A DNA stretch of 64,000 bases from Symbiodinium natans. Taxonomy: Eukaryota > Sar > Dinophyceae > Suessiales > Symbiodiniaceae. Shown here piece after piece: positions 28,937 to 37,458 of the stretch. The translations under genes were made by a program, and so were the position numbers. Each line of letters begins with the position of its first letter. Within the stretch, counting starts at the first letter, position 1. The stretch is from positions 1,106,276-1,170,275 of the forward strand of contig CAJNDS010001668.1 of assembly GCA_905221605.1 (NCBI GenBank). Direction: 5' to 3'. A model generated the notes under the pieces. It ran no database searches, was not told the DNA's origin, and saw only the letters and a program-made list of their open reading frames with translations.

Positions 28937-31900
28937 TTAAACCTTTAATGAATAAAACCCATAAGGCAAACTGTTGATGCTGTCTAAGTAGTATCTTTTA
29001 TTATCATAACTGCTCAGTGCTTGTTTAACTTGATTTATTGAGTATATTTGATGGTTCTTGCTTCTGATGCGGTTGAAAGAGACCGTGTCACAGTTATTGT
29101 GTGCCAGTGTCTCTAAATACTTTTGATATGACAGTTCTCTCTTAACTTTGTGCTTGACTATGCCTTTTGACTTCTTTTCCTCCTTAATCTCGTTATATAC
29201 CTTAAATGCATACGATTTAGGTTTTAACCCTATGAAGTTTGTGATGATTTTTCCATCCACTTCGTCTTTAAATTTACCTAATACCTTCTTGTTTGTAGCA
29301 TCGTAGCATTTGTGCTCTTTATCATAGTTGCTGAAATCCATGTGTCGTCCTATCTCTTTGAAGTCATCATATATGTCCTCGGTGTGTGTATGTATAACGA
29401 AACTGTCGGTGTCAGTATATATTAATCGGACGTTGTCCTTATACTTCTCTTTTAAGACATCGTAATAAAACGAATACATATGCAACTTAGATAGGTCTAA
29501 GATGCTGACACCTACATAAATGGGTTTGTTTAATTTAACTGTGTGCTTTAACTTCTCTACCCCTACGAGGTTTTCATTTATAATGTGCCTGTATTTGAAA
29601 GTGGGATTATTCACGCACTTTTGGAAGCGTTCGGGTGTATCTACTAATTCAAAGTCTATGTGGTCTCTTACGTTCTCCATCGTTTTGCCATATACCGCGT
29701 TGTTCATTAACTTATACATATCCTTCTCAAAGTCGCTTGTTGCATTCTTTCTCTTCTCGGTGTTGTAGTCTATCCACGGTTTTAACCATGCCTTCTGTTT
29801 GAAAGATACTACCCTGTTAATCTTTTTTAGTTTCATGCCCTTCTTCAAATAATATTGTAGCATCTTAATATGAACAACATAGTTCTGCTTGTCCATTACA
29901 TTTAATATTAACTTTTTGGTTTTCTCATCCTTCGGGGGTCTATTGTAGTGATAGGTCTTGTATATATGCTTCTGCGTTTCACTCAACATATCTGCCGTTA
30001 CATTCATAATCTCTGGTGCTAACGGGTAGTCCTTATGATAATCGTGTAGTTCTTTCGGATACTCTAAATCAACATCTAATATATAACCAGTTGATGTATC
30101 TGCCCATTCCTTTATGTCATTTTCGGTTAATGTGTTAGGGTGAAATAGGACGTCTTTATAAGGTAATTTCTGACACATCGCCAGTCCATACAGGTTATTA
30201 GCATCTAAATAGTTTATATATGAACTCGGTTGATTTTCATCATATAGTCCCTCCATATATTTGTTGTTTGCCTCTGCCTTTCTATGAGACACTTGGCACA
30301 TTCCTCCGCGCAATCCCCTCTCAACCATTTTATACACCTCTTCGTCATATATCAAATCTAATGAGATGCCGGTTTTTAAAAGCATAGCGTCCCAACTAAA
30401 ATTAGGTAGTGTGTAGTAGTGGGCGGGGTCTAACTCATAGTCTTTAAGGCACTGTGTTCTGAAATTTTCAAAGACATCTGTTAGTAATAAAACATCAGTT
30501 TTTAAATAAAGGTCATGATACTCACCGAGGTTCTTCATGTTAAAGTGTTTCCATATGTGTTGTGCCCTTTCATATTCTTCATCAGTAATGTCCTGTTCTG
30601 ATAGGTTACTATAAAAATGTTCTTTACTCGGCAGTTCGGTTTCATTAAAATGCTGGAAGTCATCCATATAATCATAGGGATATATGCCTTTGTCTGTCAG
30701 TAAGTCTAAGTCATATTCATCTTTAACATGACCATTTAACTTGCTGTTTGCGAAGTGTTCGTGCCAGTTTTCTCTTTTATCTTCTCCTTCCTTTTTGGTT
30801 AATTTAACGAGTTTGTCTAAGGAAGAAGATAAGAAACTAAAACTATCCTTGAAAATCATCTGTTTCAGTTCAAAGGATATGAATTTCTCACTGTTCTGTG
30901 CTATGACACTCACCTCATCCTTTTCGGTATTTAACTTGTCAAAGTGAGATACTATTAAGTGTGCATCATAGTTTTTAAGGTTGTGGAAGAAGATGGGTAT
31001 TTTAAAGTGTTTGAAGCAGTAGTCTAAATTGCACTTGTTGTGTGCGCATCCTCTGTATAATCCTGTAAAGTGGCAGTGGTCTCTAACCTTCTTTTTGTGT
31101 TTATTGTTATTAAAACTGCCACCGCATATAAAACATTTTTTACATTTTTGGAACTCCTCTTCCTGTTCTTTTGTGATTATCATCGGTTTTGGTGAGTTCA
31201 TTTTCTCAAATATCTCTTCTCTTATGTTGTTCATATCATTACAAAATTTATCCATACAATCCTGTCCTCTATATAAGTATTGTTTGCTTTCGTTGGTTAT
31301 GCTATTCACGACATTTAGCATATACCCCGATGGTTTATGCTCTTGATAAGTCCCTTTTATTCCCTCATCCGTTTTGGTAGTTAAACACTCAAAATCACCA
31401 TAAATGACATAAGGACATCTTAATTTCTTGTAGTGGTTCTTGAAAAACATTTTTTCTGCCTCCTCTGGCATTTCTATTGCTTGAACCTCGTTTGCCATAC
31501 ATCCTTTTAAAACGTGAGCGTTTAGCAGTTTTTCTTGTTGAAACCCTTTTTGACAGTGAATGCAATGAAATAGTTTATTGCAGTGCTTGTTGGTTTGACT
31601 GCCCATTAATCGTGAATACTCTTTTATTAATACATAATGACTTTTATTGTTCTGTTCTAACCTTAAAAGATTTACGTGACAGAAGGGTTTAGCGGTTTTT
31701 GTAATCCTATCGGGTCTTATTTTATCATTATCATCAAGGGTATAAACATTCACCGAAATGGTGTTGTCATTAATCGTCTCAAAGGTGTCTATGTCCTCGT
31801 TTGACGCTGGAAATCCGACACCGTTCCATTTGATGAAGTTGTCGTTCTCTGCTAATTTAGTATAGTGATACATTCGTTGTGGGTGGTCTTTCTTGTATAT

Positions 31901-32443
31901 CTCGTGGAAGCGACAATAAACACAATACTTAAAACAATAATCGTCATCGTTTTTAATGTTTATGCACGCTTTTTTGGTTGCTATGACCTTTGGTAGTTCT
32001 AAGTAATGACCTGCTCGTGTAGGGTCATACTTGTCAAAGTGGATTATTATTTTTCGTATCTTCTTTATCTTATATCCCGATTTATCAAACTGTTTGTTTT
32101 CAATTATAAGTTCTATGTCCGATGCCATATTATCTATTGCCTTTTTGAGGTCTTCTTCGTTAAAGATATTGTAGCGTCTGCTCCTGATTGTATGGGTTGT
32201 TTCATCTCCGCTCTCAACGTGCTCAAAATCAACATCTGCATCAATCAGTATCTTCATTGACTTCAAGCGGTTAAGGTTTTCTTTTAACTTGGTCTCTTGG
32301 TATTTAAGATACGATAAACCTCTGTATCCTTGTAGGTTAATGTTTGTGATGCTATAACTGTTGGCATAACTTTTTAATGCTGATACTTCATCGGTTATGT
32401 TTGCCTTTTGTTTAATAGCATATTTCTTTAAGGCTTTCCTCAC
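28937..32443 (-). CDS. PLV family-B DNA polymerase, protein-primed type (main part)
   Basis: 1168 codons numbered from a GTG at 32443. Zinc finger C294-C297-H310-C315. Exo I YGDFE (D350/E352), Exo II HNLKNYDAHL, Exo III near YLKTD. A treble-clef/HNH-like insertion CxxC ... RDHCHFTGLYRGCAHNKC (about 434-473). Pol A YLDANNLYG, Pol B KLMNNAVYGK, Pol C YTDTDSF. This is the pPolB layout of Polintons, which replicate linear DNA by protein priming. The frame continues upstream without shift into 32444-32677 through a single TGA, and the promoter lies before that part, so the true gene very probably spans both. Confidence 0.88.
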   Translation of the reverse strand: MRKALKKYAIKQKANITDEVSALKSYANSYSITNINLQGYRGLSYLKYQETKLKENLNRLKSMKILIDADVDFEHVESGDETTHTIRSRRYNIFNEEDLKKAIDNMASDIELIIENKQFDKSGYKIKKIRKIIIHFDKYDPTRAGHYLELPKVIATKKACINIKNDDDYCFKYCVYCRFHEIYKKDHPQRMYHYTKLAENDNFIKWNGVGFPASNEDIDTFETINDNTISVNVYTLDDNDKIRPDRITKTAKPFCHVNLLRLEQNNKSHYVLIKEYSRLMGSQTNKHCNKLFHCIHCQKGFQQEKLLNAHVLKGCMANEVQAIEMPEEAEKMFFKNHYKKLRCPYVIYGDFECLTTKTDEGIKGTYQEHKPSGYMLNVVNSITNESKQYLYRGQDCMDKFCNDMNNIREEIFEKMNSPKPMIITKEQEEEFQKCKKCFICGGSFNNNKHKKKVRDHCHFTGLYRGCAHNKCNLDYCFKHFKIPIFFHNLKNYDAHLIVSHFDKLNTEKDEVSVIAQNSEKFISFELKQMIFKDSFSFLSSSLDKLVKLTKKEGEDKRENWHEHFANSKLNGHVKDEYDLDLLTDKGIYPYDYMDDFQHFNETELPSKEHFYSNLSEQDITDEEYERAQHIWKHFNMKNLGEYHDLYLKTDVLLLTDVFENFRTQCLKDYELDPAHYYTLPNFSWDAMLLKTGISLDLIYDEEVYKMVERGLRGGMCQVSHRKAEANNKYMEGLYDENQPSSYINYLDANNLYGLAMCQKLPYKDVLFHPNTLTENDIKEWADTSTGYILDVDLEYPKELHDYHKDYPLAPEIMNVTADMLSETQKHIYKTYHYNRPPKDEKTKKLILNVMDKQNYVVHIKMLQYYLKKGMKLKKINRVVSFKQKAWLKPWIDYNTEKRKNATSDFEKDMYKLMNNAVYGKTMENVRDHIDFELVDTPERFQKCVNNPTFKYRHIINENLVGVEKLKHTVKLNKPIYVGVSILDLSKLHMYSFYYDVLKEKYKDNVRLIYTDTDSFVIHTHTEDIYDDFKEIGRHMDFSNYDKEHKCYDATNKKVLGKFKDEVDGKIITNFIGLKPKSYAFKVYNEIKEEKKSKGIVKHKVKRELSYQKYLETLAHNNCDTVSFNRIRSKNHQIYSINQVKQALSSYDNKRYYLDSINSLPYGFYSLKV

Positions 32444-32677
32444 TCATACACCCTTGGAGGCATTGTGAAGAACCTTAAACCTTTTATACTCGGGCGTTTT
32501 TGCTACTTGATTGAGTTTTGTTTTGAGTTTTGTGCGAAGTGGTTTTTCGCTGTTATATCCATATTCTACTCCATCTATGATAATCTTTTTGTAGGAGCGG
32601 TTTCCCACACGTTTATGCTTTGCATCTCCACCTGAAAACAGATATCCTAAAACTTTATCATACTCCCCAGACTCCAT
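32444..32677 (-). CDS. N-terminal part of PLV DNA polymerase, cut off by in-frame TGA
   Basis: 77 codons (MESGEYDKVLGYLFSGGDAK and on) ending ASKGV, then TGA at 32446-32444. The same frame goes on as the polymerase. No ATG start or promoter exists for the polymerase alone. Either a nonsense mutation, a read-through stop, or a sequencing error. If it were a separate gene, the polymerase would have to start at GTG right after the stop. Confidence 0.65.
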   Translation of the reverse strand: MESGEYDKVLGYLFSGGDAKHKRVGNRSYKKIIIDGVEYGYNSEKPLRTKLKTKLNQVAKTPEYKRFKVLHNASKGV

Positions 32678-32680
32678 TAC

Positions 32681-32709
32681 TATATAAGGTGTTTTTTCTT
32701 TAAGTGATT
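32681..32709 (-). promoter_or_regulatory. Early-type promoter before DNA polymerase
   Basis: Reverse strand CACTTAAAGAAAAAACACC then TTATATA, a few bases before the ATG at 32677. Confidence 0.65.
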
Positions 32710-32720
32710 TTGCCTGCGGG

Positions 32721-32752
32721 TTTCGCGTCGGGGGACTCGGGCACTGCGTTGG
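32721..32752 (-). promoter_or_regulatory. 32-bp GC-rich box, copy 1
   Basis: TTTCGCGTCGGGGGACTCGG plus GCACTGCGTTGG, identical to 33233-33264. Both sit directly upstream of an early-type promoter, about 45-75 bases from the start codon. A shared regulator-binding site or a local duplication. Confidence 0.55.
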
Positions 32753-32823
32753 TATTTAATGTTCAAAAGTCTTTGTTAAAAACAGATATTCATTTTAATA
32801 TTTATTAATATTAAAATGAACTT

Positions 32824-33180
32824 TTAATGAGGATACATATTACAAATGTCTGATGTTTCATCCATTATTTCTTCAATCTGTTTATGTAGTTTATCCATTT
32901 CTTTTTCTAATTCAAATATGTGTTCTCTAATTCTAAATTTGTTTGTTCCTTTTGCTTTGCGCCTGTCATTTTTTAATGTTTCTATTTCATCTGCTATTTT
33001 ATCTCCTTCCAAAAATAAAGCACATTTTTTACAACCAGCAAACTTAGCAATGTTTAAACAAATATAGTCGGGAAACATTTTGATTGTATCCTCCAAGGTT
33101 TTAGCATTAAACCTACATATATAGCAGTTTTCAACCTCTTCTGGTAATTCATATTCTGACCTCTCAACCTCTGACCCCAT
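32824..33180 (-). CDS. PLV Cys-rich coiled-coil protein (118 aa), early-type promoter
   Basis: Four cysteines in two CxxC pairs (C19/C22 and C50/C53) may bind zinc. Residues ~60-105 are a charged helix (ELEKEMDKLHKQIEEIMDE). Early-type motif at 33191-33216 and GC box beyond it. No family recognised; the combination suggests a regulatory or scaffold protein made early. Confidence 0.7.
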   Translation of the reverse strand: MGSEVERSEYELPEEVENCYICRFNAKTLEDTIKMFPDYICLNIAKFAGCKKCALFLEGDKIADEIETLKNDRRKAKGTNKFRIREHIFELEKEMDKLHKQIEEIMDETSDICNMYPH

Positions 33181-33190
33181 AATCTCTTAA

Positions 33191-33216
33191 TATATAAGGC
33201 GTTTTGTCTTTAAGTG
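33191..33216 (-). promoter_or_regulatory. Early-type promoter motif
   Basis: Reverse strand CACTTAAAGACAAAACGCC then TTATATATTAA, 11-36 bases before the ATG at 33180. Best match to the consensus. Confidence 0.65.
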
Positions 33217-33232
33217 ATTTTTTGGGGCAGGG

Positions 33233-33264
33233 TTTCGCGTCGGGGGACTCGGGCACTGCGTTGG
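33233..33264 (-). promoter_or_regulatory. 32-bp GC-rich box, copy 2
   Basis: Identical 32 bases to 32721-32752, at the same place relative to an early-type promoter. Confidence 0.55.
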
Positions 33265-33334
33265 CATTTAATGTATCGTTAAAGGTGTTTTGAGCCGAAA
33301 ATGTTTCACTCCTCTCATCTGTCTGTCTTTAAGG

Positions 33335-33625
33335 TTTAGGGTAATTAGGGTTTAGGGGTTTAGGGTGAACAATCCAGCACTTTGGAACTTCTGCGTCTTC
33401 CCTGATAGGAAGTGCCGACATCGTTAGGGTTTTAAGGTTTAGGGTTTAGGGTTTAGGGTAAGCAATCCAGCACTTTGGAACTTCTGCGTCTTCCCTGATA
33501 GGAAGTGCCGACATCGTTAGGGTTTTAAGGTTTAGGGTTTAGGGTTTAGGGTGAGCAATCCGACGCTGTGCGACTTCTGCATCTTCCTTGATAGGAAGTG
33601 CCGACATCCGAAGGTTTGAGGGTTT
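33335..33625 (+). repeat. ~93-bp tandem repeats with telomere-like linker, inside the PLV
   Basis: Three copies (starting near 33366, 33459, 33552) of AATCCAGCACTTTGGAACTT and following bases up to GTGCCGACATC, joined by TTTAGGG-type words. The third copy is diverged. This host-like repeat type is absent from the rest of the element and marks the left edge of the inserted segment. Confidence 0.75.
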
Positions 33626-34383
33626 TTATATGTTTTTTTTTGGATTTTGGGGGTATAACTATTTTCGGTTGATTTTTGTGCATATTTTTTATGATGATTT
33701 TTTACTTATGGGTTTTAGGGTTTAGGATGTAGGGTTTAAGGTTTAGGGTATATTTGTATAGGGTTTTTATAGGTCTAAAGCCCTAAATCCCACCCTAAGC
33801 GTAAAACACTAAACCCTAAAAGGGGTGAACCTCTTGGAAGTCATCGTCGTCAAAGTCGTTGGTGTCCGTGAGCACCTGGCGAAAAGGTAAGTCGCGTTTT
33901 TTAGGGTATTTAGGGTTTAGGGTTTAAGGGTTGAGAAGCAGTGCCGAAACTGTGACACAAATCTGCTGGCACATCGCACTGCAATGCATTTGTCCACCCC
34001 GTCGGACTTTGCACTTTAGTATGTCTGGCGCCACCAGACCTGTTTAATGGCTTTCCCCAGTGTTGTTTGCAACTGTATTTGCAAACAGACTTCAGTGTTG
34101 TTTGCAACTGTATTTGCAAACAGACTTCAGTCCCGAGTTTCGGGAGTCCCAGTCCCGAGTTTCGGGAGTGCCAGTCCCGAGTTTCGGGAGTAATAAACCC
34201 TATTTTCGGGAGTAATAAACCCTATTTTCGGGAGTAATAAACCCTATTTTCGGGAGTAATAAACCCTATTTTCGGGAGTAATAAACCCTATTTTCGGGAG
34301 TAATAAACCCTATTTTCGGGAAAGGCACACCCTACTATTTATCAACTGGCGCCGGCAAAACTTGTGAAGGAGACAGCAAAATC
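33626..34383. repeat. Telomere-like sequence and short tandem repeats
   Basis: Degenerate TTTAGGG text, then a duplicated 39-bp word (GTTGTTTGCAACTGTATTTG, near 34059 and 34097), three CCCGAGTTTCGGGAGT units (34134-34190), and about six 22-bp units of TCGGGAGTAATAAACCCTAT (34192-34322). No spacers, so not CRISPR. No coding region seen. Confidence 0.7.
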
Positions 34384-34965
34384 TCACATCATACAGCAAC
34401 CCGCTTGTTGCTCAGCAGGTGAAGCATTAGACGAATTATCGGACGACTGCCTCAAACCACGCCGATACAGCACCAAGCCATCAACCTGCTTCTTCATTGT
34501 GTCCGTATCAAAGATAAGAGAACTTGCCTTTTCTTTGTTGAATTCCTGAGAGAATGCTTGAATGAACAACAGGATGATTTTGTTCTTGGTGTGATTGATG
34601 TGGGATAAGGCAACCTCCAACTCGCCGATTTCCTTGAACATAACCCCAGCGATTGTCGCCAAGCGCTCCTCCGTGTAGGAAAACTTTGTTTTCGGGTCAA
34701 GTGCTTCGGCGACTTGTTGTAGTTGAGCATCGCTTAGATAGTTCAAGCAATCTTGAAGAAGTGGTTCTCCTCGTTCCACCTTGATGGTGTTCTCGCACAA
34801 CTTGCCTCGGACGGGTTCAAGGAAACGTTGTAAAGACACTGGCACTTCATCGCTGGTGGGCTCGTTGTCGTCCAGCACCCTTTCCAGAGTGGTTTTCTTT
34901 GCCCTTGCTACAAGGTCTTTGACCCTGTCAGTTTTCTTGAAGGTCGTCAAGACACGCTTTCCCAT
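34384..34965 (-). CDS. Cargo-segment protein with C-terminal CaaX-like end (193 aa)
   Basis: Mostly helical, charged protein starting MGKRVLTTFKKTD and ending GCCMM. The last four residues CCMM fit a CaaX prenylation box. No family recognised. Codon usage is clearly less AT-rich than the viral genes on either side, and it lies between telomere-like repeats, so I infer host or foreign origin. Same strand as two further cargo genes. Confidence 0.5.
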   Translation of the reverse strand: MGKRVLTTFKKTDRVKDLVARAKKTTLERVLDDNEPTSDEVPVSLQRFLEPVRGKLCENTIKVERGEPLLQDCLNYLSDAQLQQVAEALDPKTKFSYTEERLATIAGVMFKEIGELEVALSHINHTKNKIILLFIQAFSQEFNKEKASSLIFDTDTMKKQVDGLVLYRRGLRQSSDNSSNASPAEQQAGCCMM

Positions 34966-35225
34966 CGCAAAGAGGACGTTTGGATGCTACAAGGACACAA
35001 CTACAAAAAGTTTGGCGCAAAAGTCTTTTACGAAGAACAAGGTTTATGCTCAACGCTTGGGATTTTGCAATCGCAAGTCTGATGCAATTGTTTTGTCGAA
35101 CCTTGTTGCATCAAGCAGTTCGCCACACATATCAAGGAGGCACGCCTATCATCAGGACAAGTGAATGCCTTACCCACTCACTACCCGTTCATAGGACAGC
35201 AAAAGAGGAGCAACTGCAAGATTGC

Positions 35226-35870
35226 TCACTGGTCTTCGTCATCGGTGTCGTCGCCCTCGTCATCATCCTGCGGTGGGTTGTTCAGGGCAATGCTGGCACT
35301 CAAGCGACAGCCGTTCTGCACATACTTCTTAAAGAGCGTGGCACGCGGTGTCTCGCTCAGCACCGTGCCGTTCATGTCAAGCGTCATCTTTGTCGCCATC
35401 TTCTTTGCCAAGGGGTTGCTTACCTTCTCGTTGTAGGCAATGATGATGGCACGGCGAAGGTCTCCGACGGTCATACTCTTCGGCACATCCAACTTCACCT
35501 CAACGCCGTTCAGCACCACGACAATCTGGATGATGGATGCTTTGTCGGTCTCACGGGCTTTCTTGTCATCAATCTTCTTCTTTGCGAGGCGCTCCTTTGC
35601 GGTGACCTTCTTGTTCTCACGGTCGCGCAGGGTCAACTCCTTCTTTGTGGCACGGGTCTTCTCGACAATCTGCTCCTGCATCTCCAACAACTTCGGAAGC
35701 ACACTCTGCAAAGTGTCGGTGGAAGAGGCGGGTACATCGCCCAAGAAGTCTTCAAGACTCAACCCCAGCATCAACTCAACAAGGTCTTCCTCGTCGTCAC
35801 TTGGAGTCTCAACGTGGTCAAGGAACTGCTCCTCGGCATTCTTCTTGCCATCGTTCTGCTTCGGTGCCAT
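35226..35870 (-). CDS. Cargo-segment protein with ubiquitin-like domain (214 aa)
   Basis: Acidic N-terminus, Lys/Glu/Arg-rich helix (about 65-110), then residues ~113-196 with IQIVVVLNGVEVKLDV, MTVGDLRRAI, MNGTVLSE and TLFKKYVQNGCRLSASI. The order (strand, strand, helix, short strand, TLxxYxxxNGxxL) resembles a ubiquitin-like beta-grasp fold. Acidic tail DDDEGDDTDDEDQ and no terminal GG, so not conjugatable as such. GC-richer than the viral genes. May act as an adaptor; this is an inference. Confidence 0.5.
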   Translation of the reverse strand: MAPKQNDGKKNAEEQFLDHVETPSDDEEDLVELMLGLSLEDFLGDVPASSTDTLQSVLPKLLEMQEQIVEKTRATKKELTLRDRENKKVTAKERLAKKKIDDKKARETDKASIIQIVVVLNGVEVKLDVPKSMTVGDLRRAIIIAYNEKVSNPLAKKMATKMTLDMNGTVLSETPRATLFKKYVQNGCRLSASIALNNPPQDDDEGDDTDDEDQ

Positions 35871-36015
35871 TTCTTCTACGGAAACGACAAAGGCAAGTGT
35901 ATCAATGCTTCAAGCAAAAGAAACTTCAACATGCATGAGTTGTGCTTCAATGTCTCAACGCTTTCACTCAGTCTCAACATCAAGCGAGGCGGGTGCATGT
36001 ATTTTATCTCACTCA

Positions 36016-36522
36016 TTACTGCCAAAAGTCGTGTCCATACATGTAAGCAAGCACCGCATGGTCAAATTCATCTTTCGATGATGGGCAGTCATCACTTCGA
36101 ACAACTTCGAGGGAATACTGCTTCCACGCGTTCTCTTCCTCTGTTAGGTTGTAGTCTTCAAGCAACAGACCATCATCACGGGAGTCGGGTAGATTTCCAA
36201 GGAACGTCTCTTCAATGTCTTTGGATATGAGGTTTGCAAGGTCATTCTCGGAGCAAAAGAAACCAGAAGAAAAGACTATGTCAATGACCTCGCTCTGCTT
36301 TCTCAACACTGATGCTGACTGCTTGTCTTTGATGAACCACTCGTAGAGTCGCACATAGACATCGCCATTTTCTACTTCTGTCATCTTGATGTGAAAGCGC
36401 TGCAAAATGCAACAATGCTTTTCAGTCTCATTTGCTGATTGTTTTCGCGAATGAAGAACAAGAAGTAAGCGAGCAAGGTTCACCTGGTAGCAGGCGATGC
36501 CGACGTTGTCGGTTGATGTCAT
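36016..36522 (-). CDS. Cargo-segment protein, unknown (168 aa)
   Basis: Starts MTSTDNVGIACYQVNLARLL, with a C-terminal acidic patch and YMYGHDFWQ end. Mixed alpha/beta by eye; no motif recognised. Same strand and composition as the two other cargo genes. Its start lies only about 15 bases from the telomere-like word CCTAAACCCTATA that ends the segment. Confidence 0.45.
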   Translation of the reverse strand: MTSTDNVGIACYQVNLARLLLVLHSRKQSANETEKHCCILQRFHIKMTEVENGDVYVRLYEWFIKDKQSASVLRKQSEVIDIVFSSGFFCSENDLANLISKDIEETFLGNLPDSRDDGLLLEDYNLTEEENAWKQYSLEVVRSDDCPSSKDEFDHAVLAYMYGHDFWQ

Positions 36523-36540
36523 CCTGACCTAAACCCTATA

Positions 36541-36565
36541 GGGGATTCTGAGAAACCGGCACATT
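36541..36565 (+). repeat. Internal copy of a PLV terminal sequence
   Basis: GGGGATTCTGAGAAACCGGC then ACATTAT resembles the tip of the left TIR (GTGATTCTGAGGACTGGC then ACATTAT at 15357-15381), in the same orientation. It abuts telomere-like CTAAACCCTATA. It may mark the end of another PLV fragment. Confidence 0.5.
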
Positions 36566-36676
36566 ATTTATCAATGAAATGAAATTTTGTATGAGGTGAG
36601 ATGAAAGATGAAATGAAAGATGAACGATATATTATTGGTTTGCCCGCCCTGCGGTTTTTATGAATGACTAAAAAAA

Positions 36677-36703
36677 GGACTTAAAGATAAAACGCCTTAG
36701 TAT
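36677..36703 (+). promoter_or_regulatory. Early-type promoter motif
   Basis: GGACTTAAAGATAAAACGCC then TTAGTAT, almost identical over its length to the reverse-strand site at the left end of the element. Confidence 0.65.
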
Positions 36704-36715
36704 AATAAGAGGACT

Positions 36716-36997
36716 ATGTGTGATAGGATTAAGGAATATGAAGAGAAGATTACCAAGTATGAAGCAGAACTGAAAGACATTAATGAGGACATTGAATATT
36801 ACAACAACAAGATACAAAGATATAATAAACAATTAACCGTTTTAGAAGAGGAAGGCAATGCCGAAGCAATAATGAGCAAGGTGAATGTTATTTCAATGAT
36901 TTATTTTGATGTTGCTAAGAAACTAACTCAGAAGAGCACACGAATTAAATGTATTCAAGACTGCAAGAATGCAATTAAAAGTTTAACAATGAACTAA
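36716..36997 (+). CDS. PLV coiled-coil protein at right end (93 aa), early-type promoter
   Basis: MCDRIKEYEEKITKYEAELK and following heptads give a coiled coil over residues ~4-50, then a mixed helix. It ends exactly at the inner edge of the right TIR. The twin promoter with the 138-aa gene at the other end suggests the two are expressed together. Function unknown. Confidence 0.7.
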   Translation: MCDRIKEYEEKITKYEAELKDINEDIEYYNNKIQRYNKQLTVLEEEGNAEAIMSKVNVISMIYFDVAKKLTQKSTRIKCIQDCKNAIKSLTMN

Positions 36998-37453
36998 AAA
37001 GACAATTAATTAACAATTAACATAATATTAACTTTCTGGGGATTTTGTGATGAATCTTGTTAAAACGAATAAGGTAGTAGTCCTCAGAAATTTAATATTT
37101 TGTTAATTTTTTGTGATTTTGGTGGTGGTAAATTGGATACTCTTTGAAAAAGTGTGAAAAATCTGGGGTAGAACACTTCAAGAAATGGTGAATGAATGAG
37201 AGTGCGAAATGATAAAAACGAATGAGGCATTTCGTCCCCAGAAACCCCCTGTATAAACGAATGAGGTGGGATGATAGATGAAACGAATGAGGGGTGAATG
37301 TGGTAAATGCAATCCCCAGGAATTGTAAAATGGAAATGAATGAGGGGGTTAAATGATGATGTAGATGTTATGCTGTTGTAAAATGATGTATCAGCACAGG
37401 CAGGCAATGTATAATGTGCCAGTCCTCAGAATCACCCTTTTCCTTATTTTTTT
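36992..37453 (-). repeat. PLV right terminal inverted repeat
   Basis: Reverse complement of the left repeat. Outer end CACCCTTTTCCTTATTTTTT followed by CCCCC and the rest of the host ~114-bp unit (AACCCCCCCCCGCTTCTTTT), so the insertion site can be read through on both sides. Confidence 0.92.
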
Positions 37454-37458
37454 CCCCC

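Larger units (their letters stand above)
15340..37453. mobile_element. Integrated Polinton-like virus (PLV) with ~460-bp TIRs
   Basis: An AT-rich 22-kb block bounded by inverted repeats (15340-15799 and 36992-37453), with integrase, B-type polymerase, packaging ATPase, double-jelly-roll capsid, penton-like protein, fibre and lipase. This set is the hallmark of Polinton/PLV elements. The insertion point lies in a C-run of the host tandem repeat (C-run on the left, CCCCC at 37454-37458 on the right), so a 5-6 bp C duplication is likely but cannot be read exactly. No maturation protease or helicase is recognisable. Viral gene pairs are arranged in divergent and convergent blocks; late structural genes lie centrally and putative early genes near both ends. 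Confidence 0.9.

Noticed and set aside
34192-34322. Regular 22-bp repeats that could suggest CRISPR
   Set aside because: Units are directly adjacent with no spacers and no cas genes; this is a eukaryotic-type tandem repeat.
34781-36230. Plus-strand frames up to 416 codons across the cargo segment
   Set aside because: They are antisense to three better-supported minus-strand genes with sensible composition and domain pattern.
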